Positions 25,556 to 35,453 of a stretch of DNA of 64,000 nt are shown here, in pieces (the stretch's first letter is position 1; each line of letters starts with the position of its first letter). The notes beneath the pieces are model-generated. The model searched no databases. It was given only the letters and a program-made list of their open reading frames with translations, and was not told where the DNA came from. Origin of the DNA: Nakamurella sp. A5-74 (lineage in GTDB: Bacteria > Actinomycetota > Actinomycetes > Mycobacteriales > Nakamurellaceae); the NCBI RefSeq assembly GCF_040438885.1, contig NZ_CP159218.1:3968001-4032000 (forward strand), written 5' to 3'. A program made the position numbers and the translations under genes.

Positions 25556-26512
25556 ATGAGCACCGCACCGATCGACACCACCTCCAGGGTCACCCTCGGC
25601 TCGTCCGACCTCCAGGTCTACCCGCTGAATCTCGGCGGCAACGTTTTCGGCTGGACGGCCGACGAGCAGCAGTCCTTCGAGGTGTTGGACGCCTACACCG
25701 CTGCCGGCGGCAACTTCGTCGACACTGCCGATGTCTATTCGGTCTGGGCCGACGGGAACGCCGGCGGCGAGTCGGAGGCCGTCATCGGCCGGTGGCTCGC
25801 AGCTCGGGGGGTGACCGACCTGGTCGTCGCCACCAAGGTGGGCATGCACCCCGAGTTCAAGGGTCTGACCGCAGAGAACGTGGACCGCGCGGTCGACGCC
25901 TCCCTGGGACGCCTCGGAGTCGGTTCCGTGGACCTGTACTACGCCCACGCGGACGACGCGGACGTGGCTATCGACGACATCGCCCGCACGTTCTCCGGCC
26001 TCGTCGACAGCGGCCGGATCCGTGCGATCGGGGCGTCCAACTTCAGCGACGAGCGCCTGCAGGGTTGGCTCGACGCGGCGGACCGCGAAGGACTGCACGC
26101 GCCGGTCGCCTACCAGCCCAAGTACAACTTGGTCTCCCGGGAGATCGAGCCGACCACCCTGCCGCTGACCCGGGCTGCCGGCATCGCCGTGCTGCCCTAC
26201 TCCTCGCTCGCCAGCGGTTTCCTGTCCGGCAAGTACCGGGACGGCGCCACCGTCGACAGCGCCCGCGCCGAGGGAGCCGGCAAGCTGCTCGACGACCGCG
26301 GCCGCGCCACCCTCGACGCGCTCGACGAGATCGCTGCGTCGCACGACGTCGAGGTCGCTTCGGTCGCCCTGGCCTGGCTGCGGCAGCAGGACGGCGTGAC
26401 GGCGCCCATCGCCAGTGCCCGCACGGCCCAGCAGCTGCCCGCGTTGATCGCCTCGGTGACGCTGGAGCTGTCGGACTCCGAGCTCACGCAGCTGAGCGCC
26501 GCCTCCGCCTGA
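25556..26512 (+). CDS. Aldo/keto reductase
   Basis: A 318-residue TIM-barrel NAD(P)H oxidoreductase. The catalytic tetrad is recognisable: Asp in NFVDTADVYS with Tyr in the same stretch, Lys in VVATKVGMHPE, and His in DLYYAHADDADV. The cofactor-binding loop LPYSSLASGFLSGKYR and the C-terminal IASARTAQQLPAL are typical of the YajO/AKR11-12 type. Ribosome site GGAAGGAAAC precedes ATG 25556. It stands alone, followed by the nested palindrome at 26542. Physiological substrate unknown. Confidence 0.92.
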   Translation: MSTAPIDTTSRVTLGSSDLQVYPLNLGGNVFGWTADEQQSFEVLDAYTAAGGNFVDTADVYSVWADGNAGGESEAVIGRWLAARGVTDLVVATKVGMHPEFKGLTAENVDRAVDASLGRLGVGSVDLYYAHADDADVAIDDIARTFSGLVDSGRIRAIGASNFSDERLQGWLDAADREGLHAPVAYQPKYNLVSREIEPTTLPLTRAAGIAVLPYSSLASGFLSGKYRDGATVDSARAEGAGKLLDDRGRATLDALDEIAASHDVEVASVALAWLRQQDGVTAPIASARTAQQLPALIASVTLELSDSELTQLSAASA

Positions 26513-26541
26513 TCGCTGCGGTCCGCTGTCCCCCACTGCGT

Positions 26542-26617
26542 CGTCGCTGGTGACGAGTGCTGTTGCTGGCTTCAAGGACGCCCTTGAAGCCAGCAACAGC
26601 GCGTAACGCCAGCGACG
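26542..26617. repeat. Nested palindromic element, copy 1
   Basis: A perfect inner hairpin has 19-base arms 26559-26577 and 26582-26600 with a 4-base loop. It is flanked by 8-base spacers and then outer arms CGTCGCTGG (26542-26550) and CCAGCGACG (26609-26617). The same design recurs at 27701-27772 beyond the next gene. Confidence 0.85.
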
Positions 26618-26741
26618 GGACGGTTTCCAGGGTTTGACCGTCACCCTCACGCCCAGCGTCGGCTGTCCACAGGTCGGGCATTCGTCCACATTCCTGGTGA
26701 ACCGGGGAGCCTTTGGCAGCGTCCCGATACACCCTGCTCCG

Positions 26742-27695
26742 ATGGACTCGTCCCCCGCCATCAGGCCGTTCGACCAACTCATCGCTTCCGGTTGGACTGC
26801 AGACGGCCTCAAGCGCGCCGCCCGCAGCGGACAACTGCAGCGGTTGAGACGAGGCGTGTTCCGCGTCGGCCCGGTGCCCGCGGACCGGCAGGTCGGCTAC
26901 CGCGAACTGGTCATCGCAACCGCGCTCGAGGCCGGTGACCCGCTGGTGAGCCATGTCTCGGCCGCGGCCATATACGACCTGCCACTGGTGGATGCCGACC
27001 TGGACTGGGTGCACACCACCTGCGCACGCACAGCCGGCGGTCAGCGCAAGGGCGGCGTCCACCGTCACGTCGGACATCGACTCGACGGCATGCGAAGGAT
27101 CGACGGGGTGCGCGTCACCAGCCCCGCACGGACCCTGGTCGACCTCGCTCGCACCAGTTCGTGGCGAACCGGCGTATCGGCCATGGACGAGGCCGTGCGC
27201 ACCGGTCTGGTGGAGCGCAGCGAACTCGCCGAGGAGCTCAGTTCCTGTGGTCGTCAACATGGGCTGCCGCGAGCTCGGGTAGCGCTTCGGTTGGCCGATG
27301 GGCGGAGCGAGAGCCCCGGCGAGTCCGTGTCGAAGGTCATCTTCCACGCCGCAGGCATCGCGCTGCCGGTCAGTCAGGTCGAAATCTTCTCCCGTACTGG
27401 CAGGTTCCTGGGCCGGTCGGACTTCTGGTTCGAGGGCACCGCGACCATCGGGGAGTTCGACGGCCTGGTCAAGTACGGGCAGATCCCTGACGGCCCAGAT
27501 GCTCGCACCGCGCTCATCGACGAGAAGCTCCGCGAGGACGCCATCCGGGATGAGGGCGGCATCCTGGCCCGGTGGATCTGGCGGGACCTGTACCGAGCCG
27601 ACGAGCTGGCCAGCCGCATCCGTCGGGCAATCGAAATCGGGCGACGCTCCGTCGAGTCCGGACATTCGACCCTGACGTTCCGACCCGTCACCTGA
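26742..27695 (+). CDS. AbiEi-type antitoxin-like protein with DUF559-like C-terminal domain
   Basis: A 317-residue protein. The N-terminal winged-helix reads IRPFDQLIASGWTADGLKRAARSGQLQRLRRGVFRVG, the AbiEi antitoxin (type IV toxin-antitoxin) pattern, followed by SHVSAAAIYDLPLVDADLDWVH and VTSPARTLVDLAR. The last ~110 residues (GIALPVSQVEIFSRTGRFLG, DFWFEGTATIGEFDGLVKYG, DEKLREDAIRDEGGILARWIWRDL) look like a DUF559/Vsr-like nuclease fold. No AbiEii toxin gene adjoins. Solitary genes of this type are common in actinobacteria and their role is unknown. ATG 26742 begins the conserved domain. The gene is bracketed by paired nested palindromes, suggesting a mobile unit. Confidence 0.8.
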   Translation: MDSSPAIRPFDQLIASGWTADGLKRAARSGQLQRLRRGVFRVGPVPADRQVGYRELVIATALEAGDPLVSHVSAAAIYDLPLVDADLDWVHTTCARTAGGQRKGGVHRHVGHRLDGMRRIDGVRVTSPARTLVDLARTSSWRTGVSAMDEAVRTGLVERSELAEELSSCGRQHGLPRARVALRLADGRSESPGESVSKVIFHAAGIALPVSQVEIFSRTGRFLGRSDFWFEGTATIGEFDGLVKYGQIPDGPDARTALIDEKLREDAIRDEGGILARWIWRDLYRADELASRIRRAIEIGRRSVESGHSTLTFRPVT

Positions 27696-27700
27696 GATTT

Positions 27701-27772
27701 CCGCTGGCGAAACGCGCTGTTGCTGGTAACGAGGGCGTCCCGCCTACCAGCAACAGCCCGTAACACCAGCGG
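27701..27772. repeat. Nested palindromic element, copy 2
   Basis: Outer arms CCGCTGG (27701-27707) and CCAGCGG (27766-27772), 8-base spacers, and inner arms GCTGTTGCTGGTA (27716-27728) and its complement (27745-27757) around a 16-base loop. It shares GCTGTTGCTGG and the spacer core CGTAAC with copy 1. A further partial repeat of CCAGCGRCAACCCGG lies near 27806-27820. Confidence 0.85.
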
Positions 27773-27849
27773 CAACCCGGGTTGCCGAGAGCGCCTGCCT
27801 CGATGCCAGCGACAACCCGGAGTGCTCGCCGCCACCCAGCCACACAGCA

Positions 27850-27887
27850 ACGCAGCAGGCCCGCCATCCGAGGATGACGGGCCTGCT
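27850..27887 (-). terminator. Probable groEL terminator hairpin
   Basis: 17-base arms (27850-27866 / 27871-27887) with one wobble pair and a 4-base loop lie 119 bases beyond the groEL stop. In the leftward direction GTTGCTGTGTG follows, a weak T-rich tail. Confidence 0.65.
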
Positions 27888-28006
27888 GCGAAACGACTGC
27901 CGTACTACTGGCGGATCAGAAGGTCAGTGCTGGACTGACTTCTACCTTGCTTCCACTTCGGCCGCCGCTCGCTCGCGCTCGCGACAACGTCCGCTTCAGT
28001 CGCAGA

Positions 28007-29820
<1,814 letters not shown>

Positions 29821-29827
29821 TTCGAGT

Positions 29828-29854
29828 TTGGCACTCGATGGGCGAGAGTGCAAG
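29828..29854. promoter_or_regulatory. CIRCE element (HrcA operator) 2
   Basis: TTGGCACTC, 9 bases, GAGTGCAAG: a near-perfect CIRCE seven bases from the first copy. Paired CIRCE sites are known upstream of some groE genes. Confidence 0.88.
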
Positions 29855-29870
29855 AACAGCAGGGTGCCGT

Positions 29871-31307
29871 TCAGCCCCGGTTCACGAGGATGACGACGAG
29901 CACCGCCAGGGCGGCGAGCAGGGCGACGAGCACGACGATCCATGGCCACGGTCGACGGGTGGAACTCGCGGCCCGGTGACGTTTCGCGGCTCGTTGTCGA
30001 TCGATCTCTCCCGTGGGGAGCTCGGTGCTCCGACCACCCCAGCTGGGGCCGGCCGGCGCTGCAACCCCCTGCCCGGGCAGGGCGATGCCGTAGGACGGAC
30101 CACCGGTGAGCTGCGTGGGGGCGGCGACGGATGGACCATCCGGCGTCTGCCTACGCGCCGGGGCCGAGGAGGTCTGCCGAACTGCGGCGCCCGACGAACC
30201 CGCGGCCGGTCGATAGATGCGTACCGAGGGGGGCACGTCGACAGGGGAGGCGGCGCGCCCCGCGGCGGACGGCTCGGCACCACCCGATCCGGCACCACCC
30301 GATCCGGCACGATCCGATCCGACACCACCCGATCCGGCACGGTCCGATCCGGTCCGCGCCGAGCCGGGGTCCAGGAACGGGTTCGGGGCCGGACGGAACG
30401 AGTCGGAGGCGAGGTCACCGGCGGACCTGTCGGCAGCGTCCACGCCGATGGGGCCGGCCACGTTGTCGTCGGAGAGATCGGCGATCGCGCGACGAGCGGC
30501 CCCGAGCAGGTCAGCAGCAGTGCCGTAGCGCAGGGTCGGATCGCCGGCCATCCCCCGTGCGATCACCCGATCGATCGCCGAGGGCAGGTCCGTGAGCGCG
30601 GAGAGGGAGGGGACCTCGCCCTTGAGATGGCCGGCCACCACCTCCTTGACGGTGCCGACGAACGGCGCACGCCCCGCGAGACAGCTGAACAGCACGCAGC
30701 TCAGCGAGTACAGGTCGGAGGAGGGCAGCACGGGATCCCCGCGGAGGTGTTCCGGCGAGGCGTAGGTGGGTGAGCCGAGGAAGTCGCCGGACGCGGTCCG
30801 ATGACCTGCGGCCCCGCGACGGGTCAGCCCGAAGTCGGCCAGGTAGACGTGTTCCCGACCGATCGACTCGTTGCGGGTGATGAGAATGTTGGCCGGCTTG
30901 ACGTCCAGGTGCACCAACCCCCTGCCGTGCAGCATGTCCAGCGCCGCCCCGACCTGCCCCAACAGATCCAGCACCCGTCGCTGGCGCAGCGGCCCGTCCA
31001 CCAGTTCCCGTGCGAGGTCCGTGCCGTCCACCAGCCGCATGGCGATGAACAGCCATGGGTCCGCCTCGCCGAAGTCGTACAGCGGGACGACGTTGACGTG
31101 GTCGATCGCCGAAGCGGCCTTCGCCTCCTCGACGAAACGCTGCCGGAACTCCTCGTCGGCGGAGAGGTTCTCGCTGATCACCTTGAGTGCCACCGGCCGA
31201 TCGAGCCGGGTGTCGATCGCGCGATAGACGGTGCTCATCCCACCGAGACCGAGGATGGACTCGATCTCGTAGTGGCCCAGGCGCTGCCCGGTCAGGTCCG
31301 CCGACAC
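29871..31307 (-). CDS. Tail-anchored Ser/Thr protein kinase (non-RD)
   Basis: A 478-residue Hanks-type kinase. The catalytic domain spans about residues 10-275: Gly loop GLGGMSTVYRA, VALKV lysine, catalytic loop VHLDVKPANI (Leu replaces the Arg of HRD), DFG in YLADFGLTRRG, and SPTYASPEHL. Residues 280-440 are a Gly/Ser/Pro/Ala-rich linker whose DNA around 30277-30350 is a run of short repeats coding GSDRAGSGG units. A single membrane helix (WPWIVVLVALLAALAVLVVILV) ends three residues before the C-terminus, so the kinase is cytoplasmic with no sensor outside and no PASTA domains. GTG 31307. It faces groEL, with the CIRCE sites in its trailer. Confidence 0.93.
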   Translation of the reverse strand: MSADLTGQRLGHYEIESILGLGGMSTVYRAIDTRLDRPVALKVISENLSADEEFRQRFVEEAKAASAIDHVNVVPLYDFGEADPWLFIAMRLVDGTDLARELVDGPLRQRRVLDLLGQVGAALDMLHGRGLVHLDVKPANILITRNESIGREHVYLADFGLTRRGAAGHRTASGDFLGSPTYASPEHLRGDPVLPSSDLYSLSCVLFSCLAGRAPFVGTVKEVVAGHLKGEVPSLSALTDLPSAIDRVIARGMAGDPTLRYGTAADLLGAARRAIADLSDDNVAGPIGVDAADRSAGDLASDSFRPAPNPFLDPGSARTGSDRAGSGGVGSDRAGSGGAGSGGAEPSAAGRAASPVDVPPSVRIYRPAAGSSGAAVRQTSSAPARRQTPDGPSVAAPTQLTGGPSYGIALPGQGVAAPAGPSWGGRSTELPTGEIDRQRAAKRHRAASSTRRPWPWIVVLVALLAALAVLVVILVNRG

Positions 31308-31526
31308 CCCACGACCCTAACCGGCGGCCGCAGTCTGCCGAGGGAGCTCGGCCGGGGCCGGCTGCCGGAACTCCGCCATCGGGCGGTGCCGTCCGACTCC
31401 TCACGCCCATCGCCGACAGGATCGGGTGGTTCATGCCGCACCCCCACGGGTTCGGTACCGTCCTGCGCAGGCAGCCGCTGCCATCGGACTGGGTCGGCCG
31501 AACCGGCCGCGGGGTGGAGGGGATCC

Positions 31527-31820
31527 ATGAACGACGTGTATGCACGCATGGTCGGGGCGCTGCTCGTCGCTCCGGCCACCGGGGGCGATGGCGACGGGCC
31601 CACCTGGCCGTTCTTCGTCATCGGACCCATCGTGTTCCTGGTGGCCCTCACGGTGGCCGTCAACCCGCGGTTGCCCTGGAAGCTGAACCGCAGGATGTAC
31701 AAGAACCCGGACGCGATGGAGCCGAGCAGGGCCGGCGAGTGGGCGATTCGGATCGGCGCCATCATCGGCATGGGGATCGCGACGACCCTGTTCGTGGTCG
31801 CGATCGTGAAGCCCTCGTGA
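31527..31820 (+). CDS. Small DUF6199-like membrane protein A
   Basis: A 97-residue protein with two membrane segments (FFVIGPIVFLVALTVAVNP and IRIGAIIGMGIATTLFVVAIV). The intervening stretch, NPRLPWKLNRRMYKNPDAMEPS, fits the NP-x-x-W-K...PS pattern of the DUF6199 family. Ribosome site GGAGGGG precedes ATG 31527. Its stop overlaps the start of a paralogue by GTGA. Function unknown. Confidence 0.75.
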   Translation: MNDVYARMVGALLVAPATGGDGDGPTWPFFVIGPIVFLVALTVAVNPRLPWKLNRRMYKNPDAMEPSRAGEWAIRIGAIIGMGIATTLFVVAIVKPS

Positions 31821-32080
31821 TCGAGGCACTGGCCCGCGCCGCAGACGCCGCTTCCGCGTCCGGTCCCAACTGGGGGGTAGCCGCCTTCGGCCTGCTCTTC
31901 GTGGCGATCTCGGGGACGAACGCGATCAACCCGAAGATGCAGTGGCAGATGTCGAAGTGGACGCGGAAGAATCCGGCGGCGTCGGAGCCGAGTGAGTACG
32001 GGCTCCGGATGACCCGCATCGTCAACAGCGTGTTGGTGGTCGTTGGCGTGGGCATCATCATCTTCGCGCTCACCCGCTGA
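31817..32080 (+). CDS. Small DUF6199-like membrane protein B
   Basis: An 87-residue paralogue of the preceding protein. It has FGLLFVAISGTNAINPKMQWQ, then MSKWTRKNPAASEPSEYGLRMTRIV (the same NP...K-NP-x-x-x-EPS pattern), and a second membrane helix VLVVVGVGIIIFAL. GTG start 31817 overlaps the upstream stop, so the two are translationally coupled and probably assemble together. Function unknown. Confidence 0.72.
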   Translation: MIEALARAADAASASGPNWGVAAFGLLFVAISGTNAINPKMQWQMSKWTRKNPAASEPSEYGLRMTRIVNSVLVVVGVGIIIFALTR

Positions 32081-32253
32081 TCCGACCCCGCTGTGCAGGA
32101 CCTGGCTGGGACCGACTCGCCGGCTCCGGCCGAGCCCGGCGCATTCTCTATGGTCAGATCCGGCACCGGAACACCCCAAGAACGACCAACCAGAATGCGG
32201 CTGACGGGCCGGCCTGCGACGGTGCGGGCCGACGCCGCCGACGCGGCCCCCAG

Positions 32254-32484
32254 GGTCGATTCCAGAAGTTCGAGCGGGTGCTGATCCTGTGGTCCCAGCC
32301 CACCGGCGCACACCTCATCGGCGGCACCATCCGCAGCTACTTCGAGAACACCGGCTTCGAGGTGAAGTTCGGCTACCCCACCAGCGACGAGCAGGATGAG
32401 CCGACGGGCAAGTTCCAGACTTTCGAGCAGGGCACCCTGCACTGGGCGTCGGCCACGAACACCGTCACCTGGACCGGGAAGTGA
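32254..32484 (+). pseudogene. 5'-truncated LGFP-repeat relic
   Basis: The frame reads GRFQKFERVLILWSQPTGAH, then GGTIRSYFENTGFEVKFGYP, and ends VTWTGK stop. It is a clear paralogue of the last ~76 residues of the downstream protein (GRFQTFDNALILWSQPTGAQ, GYEGTFGYP, VSWTSGS). No start or upstream domain exists; before 32254 the frame codes Arg-rich noise. Its stop overlaps the downstream ATG (TGATG), so it once ended a full-length neighbour of the same family. It is probably not translated. Confidence 0.75.
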
Positions 32485-33545
32485 TGAGCCACCTCCTGGA
32501 CCGCCGCACGCTCCTCTCGCACTCAGCGAAGCTCGCGCTCGCCCTCACTGCCGGCGTCGCCGCCCTCAACATCCCCGCCGTGGTGGCAGCGACCGAGGCC
32601 GCCGCCTCGTCTCTCAACGGATCGATCGGTCGGCAGAAGATCATCGACCGGTCCTGGTACCGGTTCAACCAGCGTCCTCGGTACAACCAGGGCGGGTCCC
32701 TCGACGGTTTCCGCTCCGACTGCTCCGGCTTCGTCTCCTACGCCTGGAACACCTTGCCGCAGGGCAACAACGGCTGGACGACCTACTCGCTGCCGCAGAT
32801 CACCCATCGGATCAACCACGACGACCTGCGCGGTGGCGACATCCTGCTGTACGTCGGTGATCCGAACGTCGGCAGCGGGCACGTCCAGATCTTCCTCGGC
32901 TGGACCGGCGCGGCGAAGACCCAGTTCCAGATCATGGAACACGGCGGCGGGAACTCCGGCATCGAGCCGCCCGACCTCCAGACCATGTCGTCGATCCCGG
33001 GTAACTACTATCCGGCGCGCTACAACAACGTGAACGAGCTCGATCCGTACGGCACGATCCGGGTCAAGTGGCTGGCGGGCGCCACCCGCAGCTGGGTCGG
33101 TGAGCCCACTGTCCCCGAGCTCGACTGCAAGCGCGGCGGACGGTTCCAGGACTTCCAGCGCGGCATGATCATCTGGAACCGGGCCGACAACCAGGCCTGG
33201 GCCGTCTACGGCACGATCCTGACCGTCTACCGCAACACCGGTTCCGAGGACGTCTGGGGCTTCCCGACCCAGGACGAATTCGACGCGTCGGCATCGCCGA
33301 CGGGCACCAAGGGCCGCTTCCAGACGTTCGACAACGCGCTGATCCTGTGGTCCCAGCCGACCGGCGCACAGATCATCAGCGGCGACATCCGGAAGTACTT
33401 CGAGGCGAACGGGTACGAGGGCACGTTCGGCTACCCGACCAGCGGAGAGATCGCCGAGTCGGGCGGAGTTCGTCAGAACTTCGAACTCGGTGCTCTGCAC
33501 TGGAAGTCGGCCGATCGATCGGTCAGCTGGACGTCAGGGTCCTGA
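32484..33545 (+). CDS. Secreted NlpC/P60-like amidase with LGFP repeats
   Basis: A 353-residue exported protein. The signal sequence begins DRRTLLSHSAKLALALTAG, with a twin Arg that suggests Tat export. The catalytic domain (about 45-190) has FRSDCSGFVSYAW (Cys near 82), GSGHVQIFLGW (His near 133) and IMEHGGG, the Cys/His layout of NlpC/P60 peptidases acting on cell-wall peptides. Residues ~220-353 carry about three LGFP repeats (VWGFPTQDEF, TFGYPTSGEI), which bind the cell envelope in mycolic and related actinobacteria. ATG 32484 shares a base with the relic's stop. Confidence 0.88.
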   Translation: MSHLLDRRTLLSHSAKLALALTAGVAALNIPAVVAATEAAASSLNGSIGRQKIIDRSWYRFNQRPRYNQGGSLDGFRSDCSGFVSYAWNTLPQGNNGWTTYSLPQITHRINHDDLRGGDILLYVGDPNVGSGHVQIFLGWTGAAKTQFQIMEHGGGNSGIEPPDLQTMSSIPGNYYPARYNNVNELDPYGTIRVKWLAGATRSWVGEPTVPELDCKRGGRFQDFQRGMIIWNRADNQAWAVYGTILTVYRNTGSEDVWGFPTQDEFDASASPTGTKGRFQTFDNALILWSQPTGAQIISGDIRKYFEANGYEGTFGYPTSGEIAESGGVRQNFELGALHWKSADRSVSWTSGS

Positions 33546-33645
33546 CCTCGCGCCGCCGCGGCTCCGGAGCTGCGCTGCTCGCCTGCACCGGCGGCCGCGC
33601 GGCACCGGGGCCGGGTTCGGCGCCGACGGCATCGACCATCTCCAC

Positions 33646-33651
33646 TAGGGT
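33646..33651 (+). promoter_or_regulatory. Putative -10 box (TAGGGT) of leaderless CphA-like ligase gene
   Basis: TAGGGT ends seven bases before ATG 33659 with no Shine-Dalgarno between. Confidence 0.45.
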
Positions 33652-33658
33652 CTGGACC

Positions 33659-35389
33659 ATGGCCGCCCCGTCCGTCGACGCAGCCCCGTCCACCGCATCT
33701 CCGGCACACGTCCCCGGCCCGATCGAAGTCCGGTTGCTCACCGGAGCGAACCTGTACTTCACCCGACCGACGGTCAAGCTGACGTTGGATGCGAGCCTCG
33801 CCCTGAACGCCGATGCGGACACCGTCGTGCACTGGCAGCAGGCGCTGCGGATGCACGGCGTGCCGGTCGGGATGGCGTCATCGGAGACCCGCGCCGAAGG
33901 TGTCGCCGAGATGGCCGCGACCCTGGTCCGGCGGGCTGCCGCCGCCGTCCGCAGCCGGATCCCGGCGGTCGCCCACCCCGCCGACGACGACACCGTCGTG
34001 GTGGCCTTCCCGTTCCGCAACACCGGCACCGCACAGGCTTTCGCGGAGGAGGTGGCGCGGGCCTTCGGTGCGATCGCGGCCGGCACCAGGGTGCGCACCG
34101 CACTCGCCCGGGTGGCGCCCGCGTTGGCCGGGCACGATCCCGGCGACCGGGTGACGCCGATCCGGCCGCACATCCCGGTGGTCGCCGTCACCGGCACCAA
34201 CGGCAAGACCACCACCACCAGGCTGATCGCCCACCTGGTGCGCGAGGGGGGCCGGACGCCCGGCTGGTCATCGACCGACGGCATCTTCATCGACGGTGCC
34301 TGCGTCGATGACGGCGACTGGTCCGGCCCGGGCGGAGCGGCCAGGGTGCTCGCCGATCCGGCGGTCCAGGTGGCCGTCACCGAGACCGCCCGCGGCGGAA
34401 TCCTGTTGCGCGGCCTGGGAACTGCGAGCAACGACGTCTCCGTCGTCACCAACATCTCCGCCGACCACCTCGGCCAGCTCGGGGTGCACACCGTCGAGCA
34501 GCTCGCCGAGGTGAAGTCGGTGATCGTCCGGGTGACGAAGCCGACCGGATGGTGCGTACTCAACGCCGACGACCCGCTCGTGCTGGGCATGCGCCGCTTC
34601 ACCCGGGCGCGGCCGTGGTTCTACTCCCCCGACCCCGGCAACCCGGTACTGCACGAGGCTCTCGATGCGGGTGGGCGGGTGATGACCGTCATCGACGGGG
34701 AGATGGTGGTGCTGGCCCGCGGCTCCGACCCGGTCCGCATCATCGCGGTGACGGACATCCCACTGACGATGGCAGGCGCGTCCAGGGTCAACATCCAGAA
34801 CGCGCTCGCCGCCGCCGCCGCCGCGCTGGCGCTCGGTGTCCGGCGTGAGCACGTGCGCGCCGGCCTCCAGACCTTCGCGGCGGACGCCGAGCACAATGCC
34901 GGTCGGCTCAACACCTACCTGTTGGGCGACACCGCGATCGTCCTCGACCTGGCCCACAACGAGGCGTCGCTCGACTCACTGCTGGAGGTCACCGACCGCC
35001 TGCGGCGACCCGGCGGGACGCTCGCGGTGGTCACCTCGACCGCCGGCGACCGGTCGGACGAGGCGATCCACGCGATGGGCGCCATGGCGGCGACCCGCTC
35101 CGACCGGATCGTCATCGCCGGCAAGGCCAAGTACCAGCGAGGTCGCTCGGCGGGCGAGATGGAGCAGGTCTGGGCCTCGGGTGCTGCCGAGGCGGGGGTG
35201 ACGGACGTCGAGCGCGCCGACGACGAGGTCACTGCCCTGCGGACGCTGCTGGACTCGGCACTCCCGGTCGGGTCGGCGATCGCGGTCTGCACCCTGGAAC
35301 AACGTTCGGAGATGAGCAGCGAGATCATCCGACGGGGCGGGCACGAAGCAACCCCCGCCGAGATCGCCGCCCGGGTCGGGGCCGGCTGA
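33659..35389 (+). CDS. CphA-like Mur ligase lacking the ATP-grasp domain
   Basis: A 576-residue protein. Residues ~20-150 (IEVRLLTGANLYFTRPTVKL and on, with VVVAFPFRNTGTAQAFAEEVARAF) resemble the N-terminal domain of cyanophycin synthetase. The chain then passes directly to a Mur-ligase domain: P-loop VAVTGTNGKTTTTRLIAHLV (about 176), STDGIFIDG, ETARGGILLRGLG, VTNISADHLGQLGVHTVEQLA, GWCVLNADDP, VLDLAHNEASLDSLLE. The ~270-residue ATP-grasp domain that adds Asp in CphA is missing between them. It lies 1.7 kb from the convergent cphA. It may extend or edit the Asp-Arg polymer, or ligate another amino acid. Leaderless start at ATG 33659 is likely. Confidence 0.85.
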   Translation: MAAPSVDAAPSTASPAHVPGPIEVRLLTGANLYFTRPTVKLTLDASLALNADADTVVHWQQALRMHGVPVGMASSETRAEGVAEMAATLVRRAAAAVRSRIPAVAHPADDDTVVVAFPFRNTGTAQAFAEEVARAFGAIAAGTRVRTALARVAPALAGHDPGDRVTPIRPHIPVVAVTGTNGKTTTTRLIAHLVREGGRTPGWSSTDGIFIDGACVDDGDWSGPGGAARVLADPAVQVAVTETARGGILLRGLGTASNDVSVVTNISADHLGQLGVHTVEQLAEVKSVIVRVTKPTGWCVLNADDPLVLGMRRFTRARPWFYSPDPGNPVLHEALDAGGRVMTVIDGEMVVLARGSDPVRIIAVTDIPLTMAGASRVNIQNALAAAAAALALGVRREHVRAGLQTFAADAEHNAGRLNTYLLGDTAIVLDLAHNEASLDSLLEVTDRLRRPGGTLAVVTSTAGDRSDEAIHAMGAMAATRSDRIVIAGKAKYQRGRSAGEMEQVWASGAAEAGVTDVERADDEVTALRTLLDSALPVGSAIAVCTLEQRSEMSSEIIRRGGHEATPAEIAARVGAG

Positions 35390-35453
35390 CAGCTCCCGCT
35401 GGTGCCCTGATCCCGTTGCGCTGAAAGCCTGTGCCGTCGAAAGGATTGTCCCC

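Noticed and set aside
26634-26741. Upstream TTG start for the AbiEi-type gene
   Set aside because: The extra 36 residues are not family-like and no ribosome site precedes the TTG; conserved sequence begins at ATG 26742.
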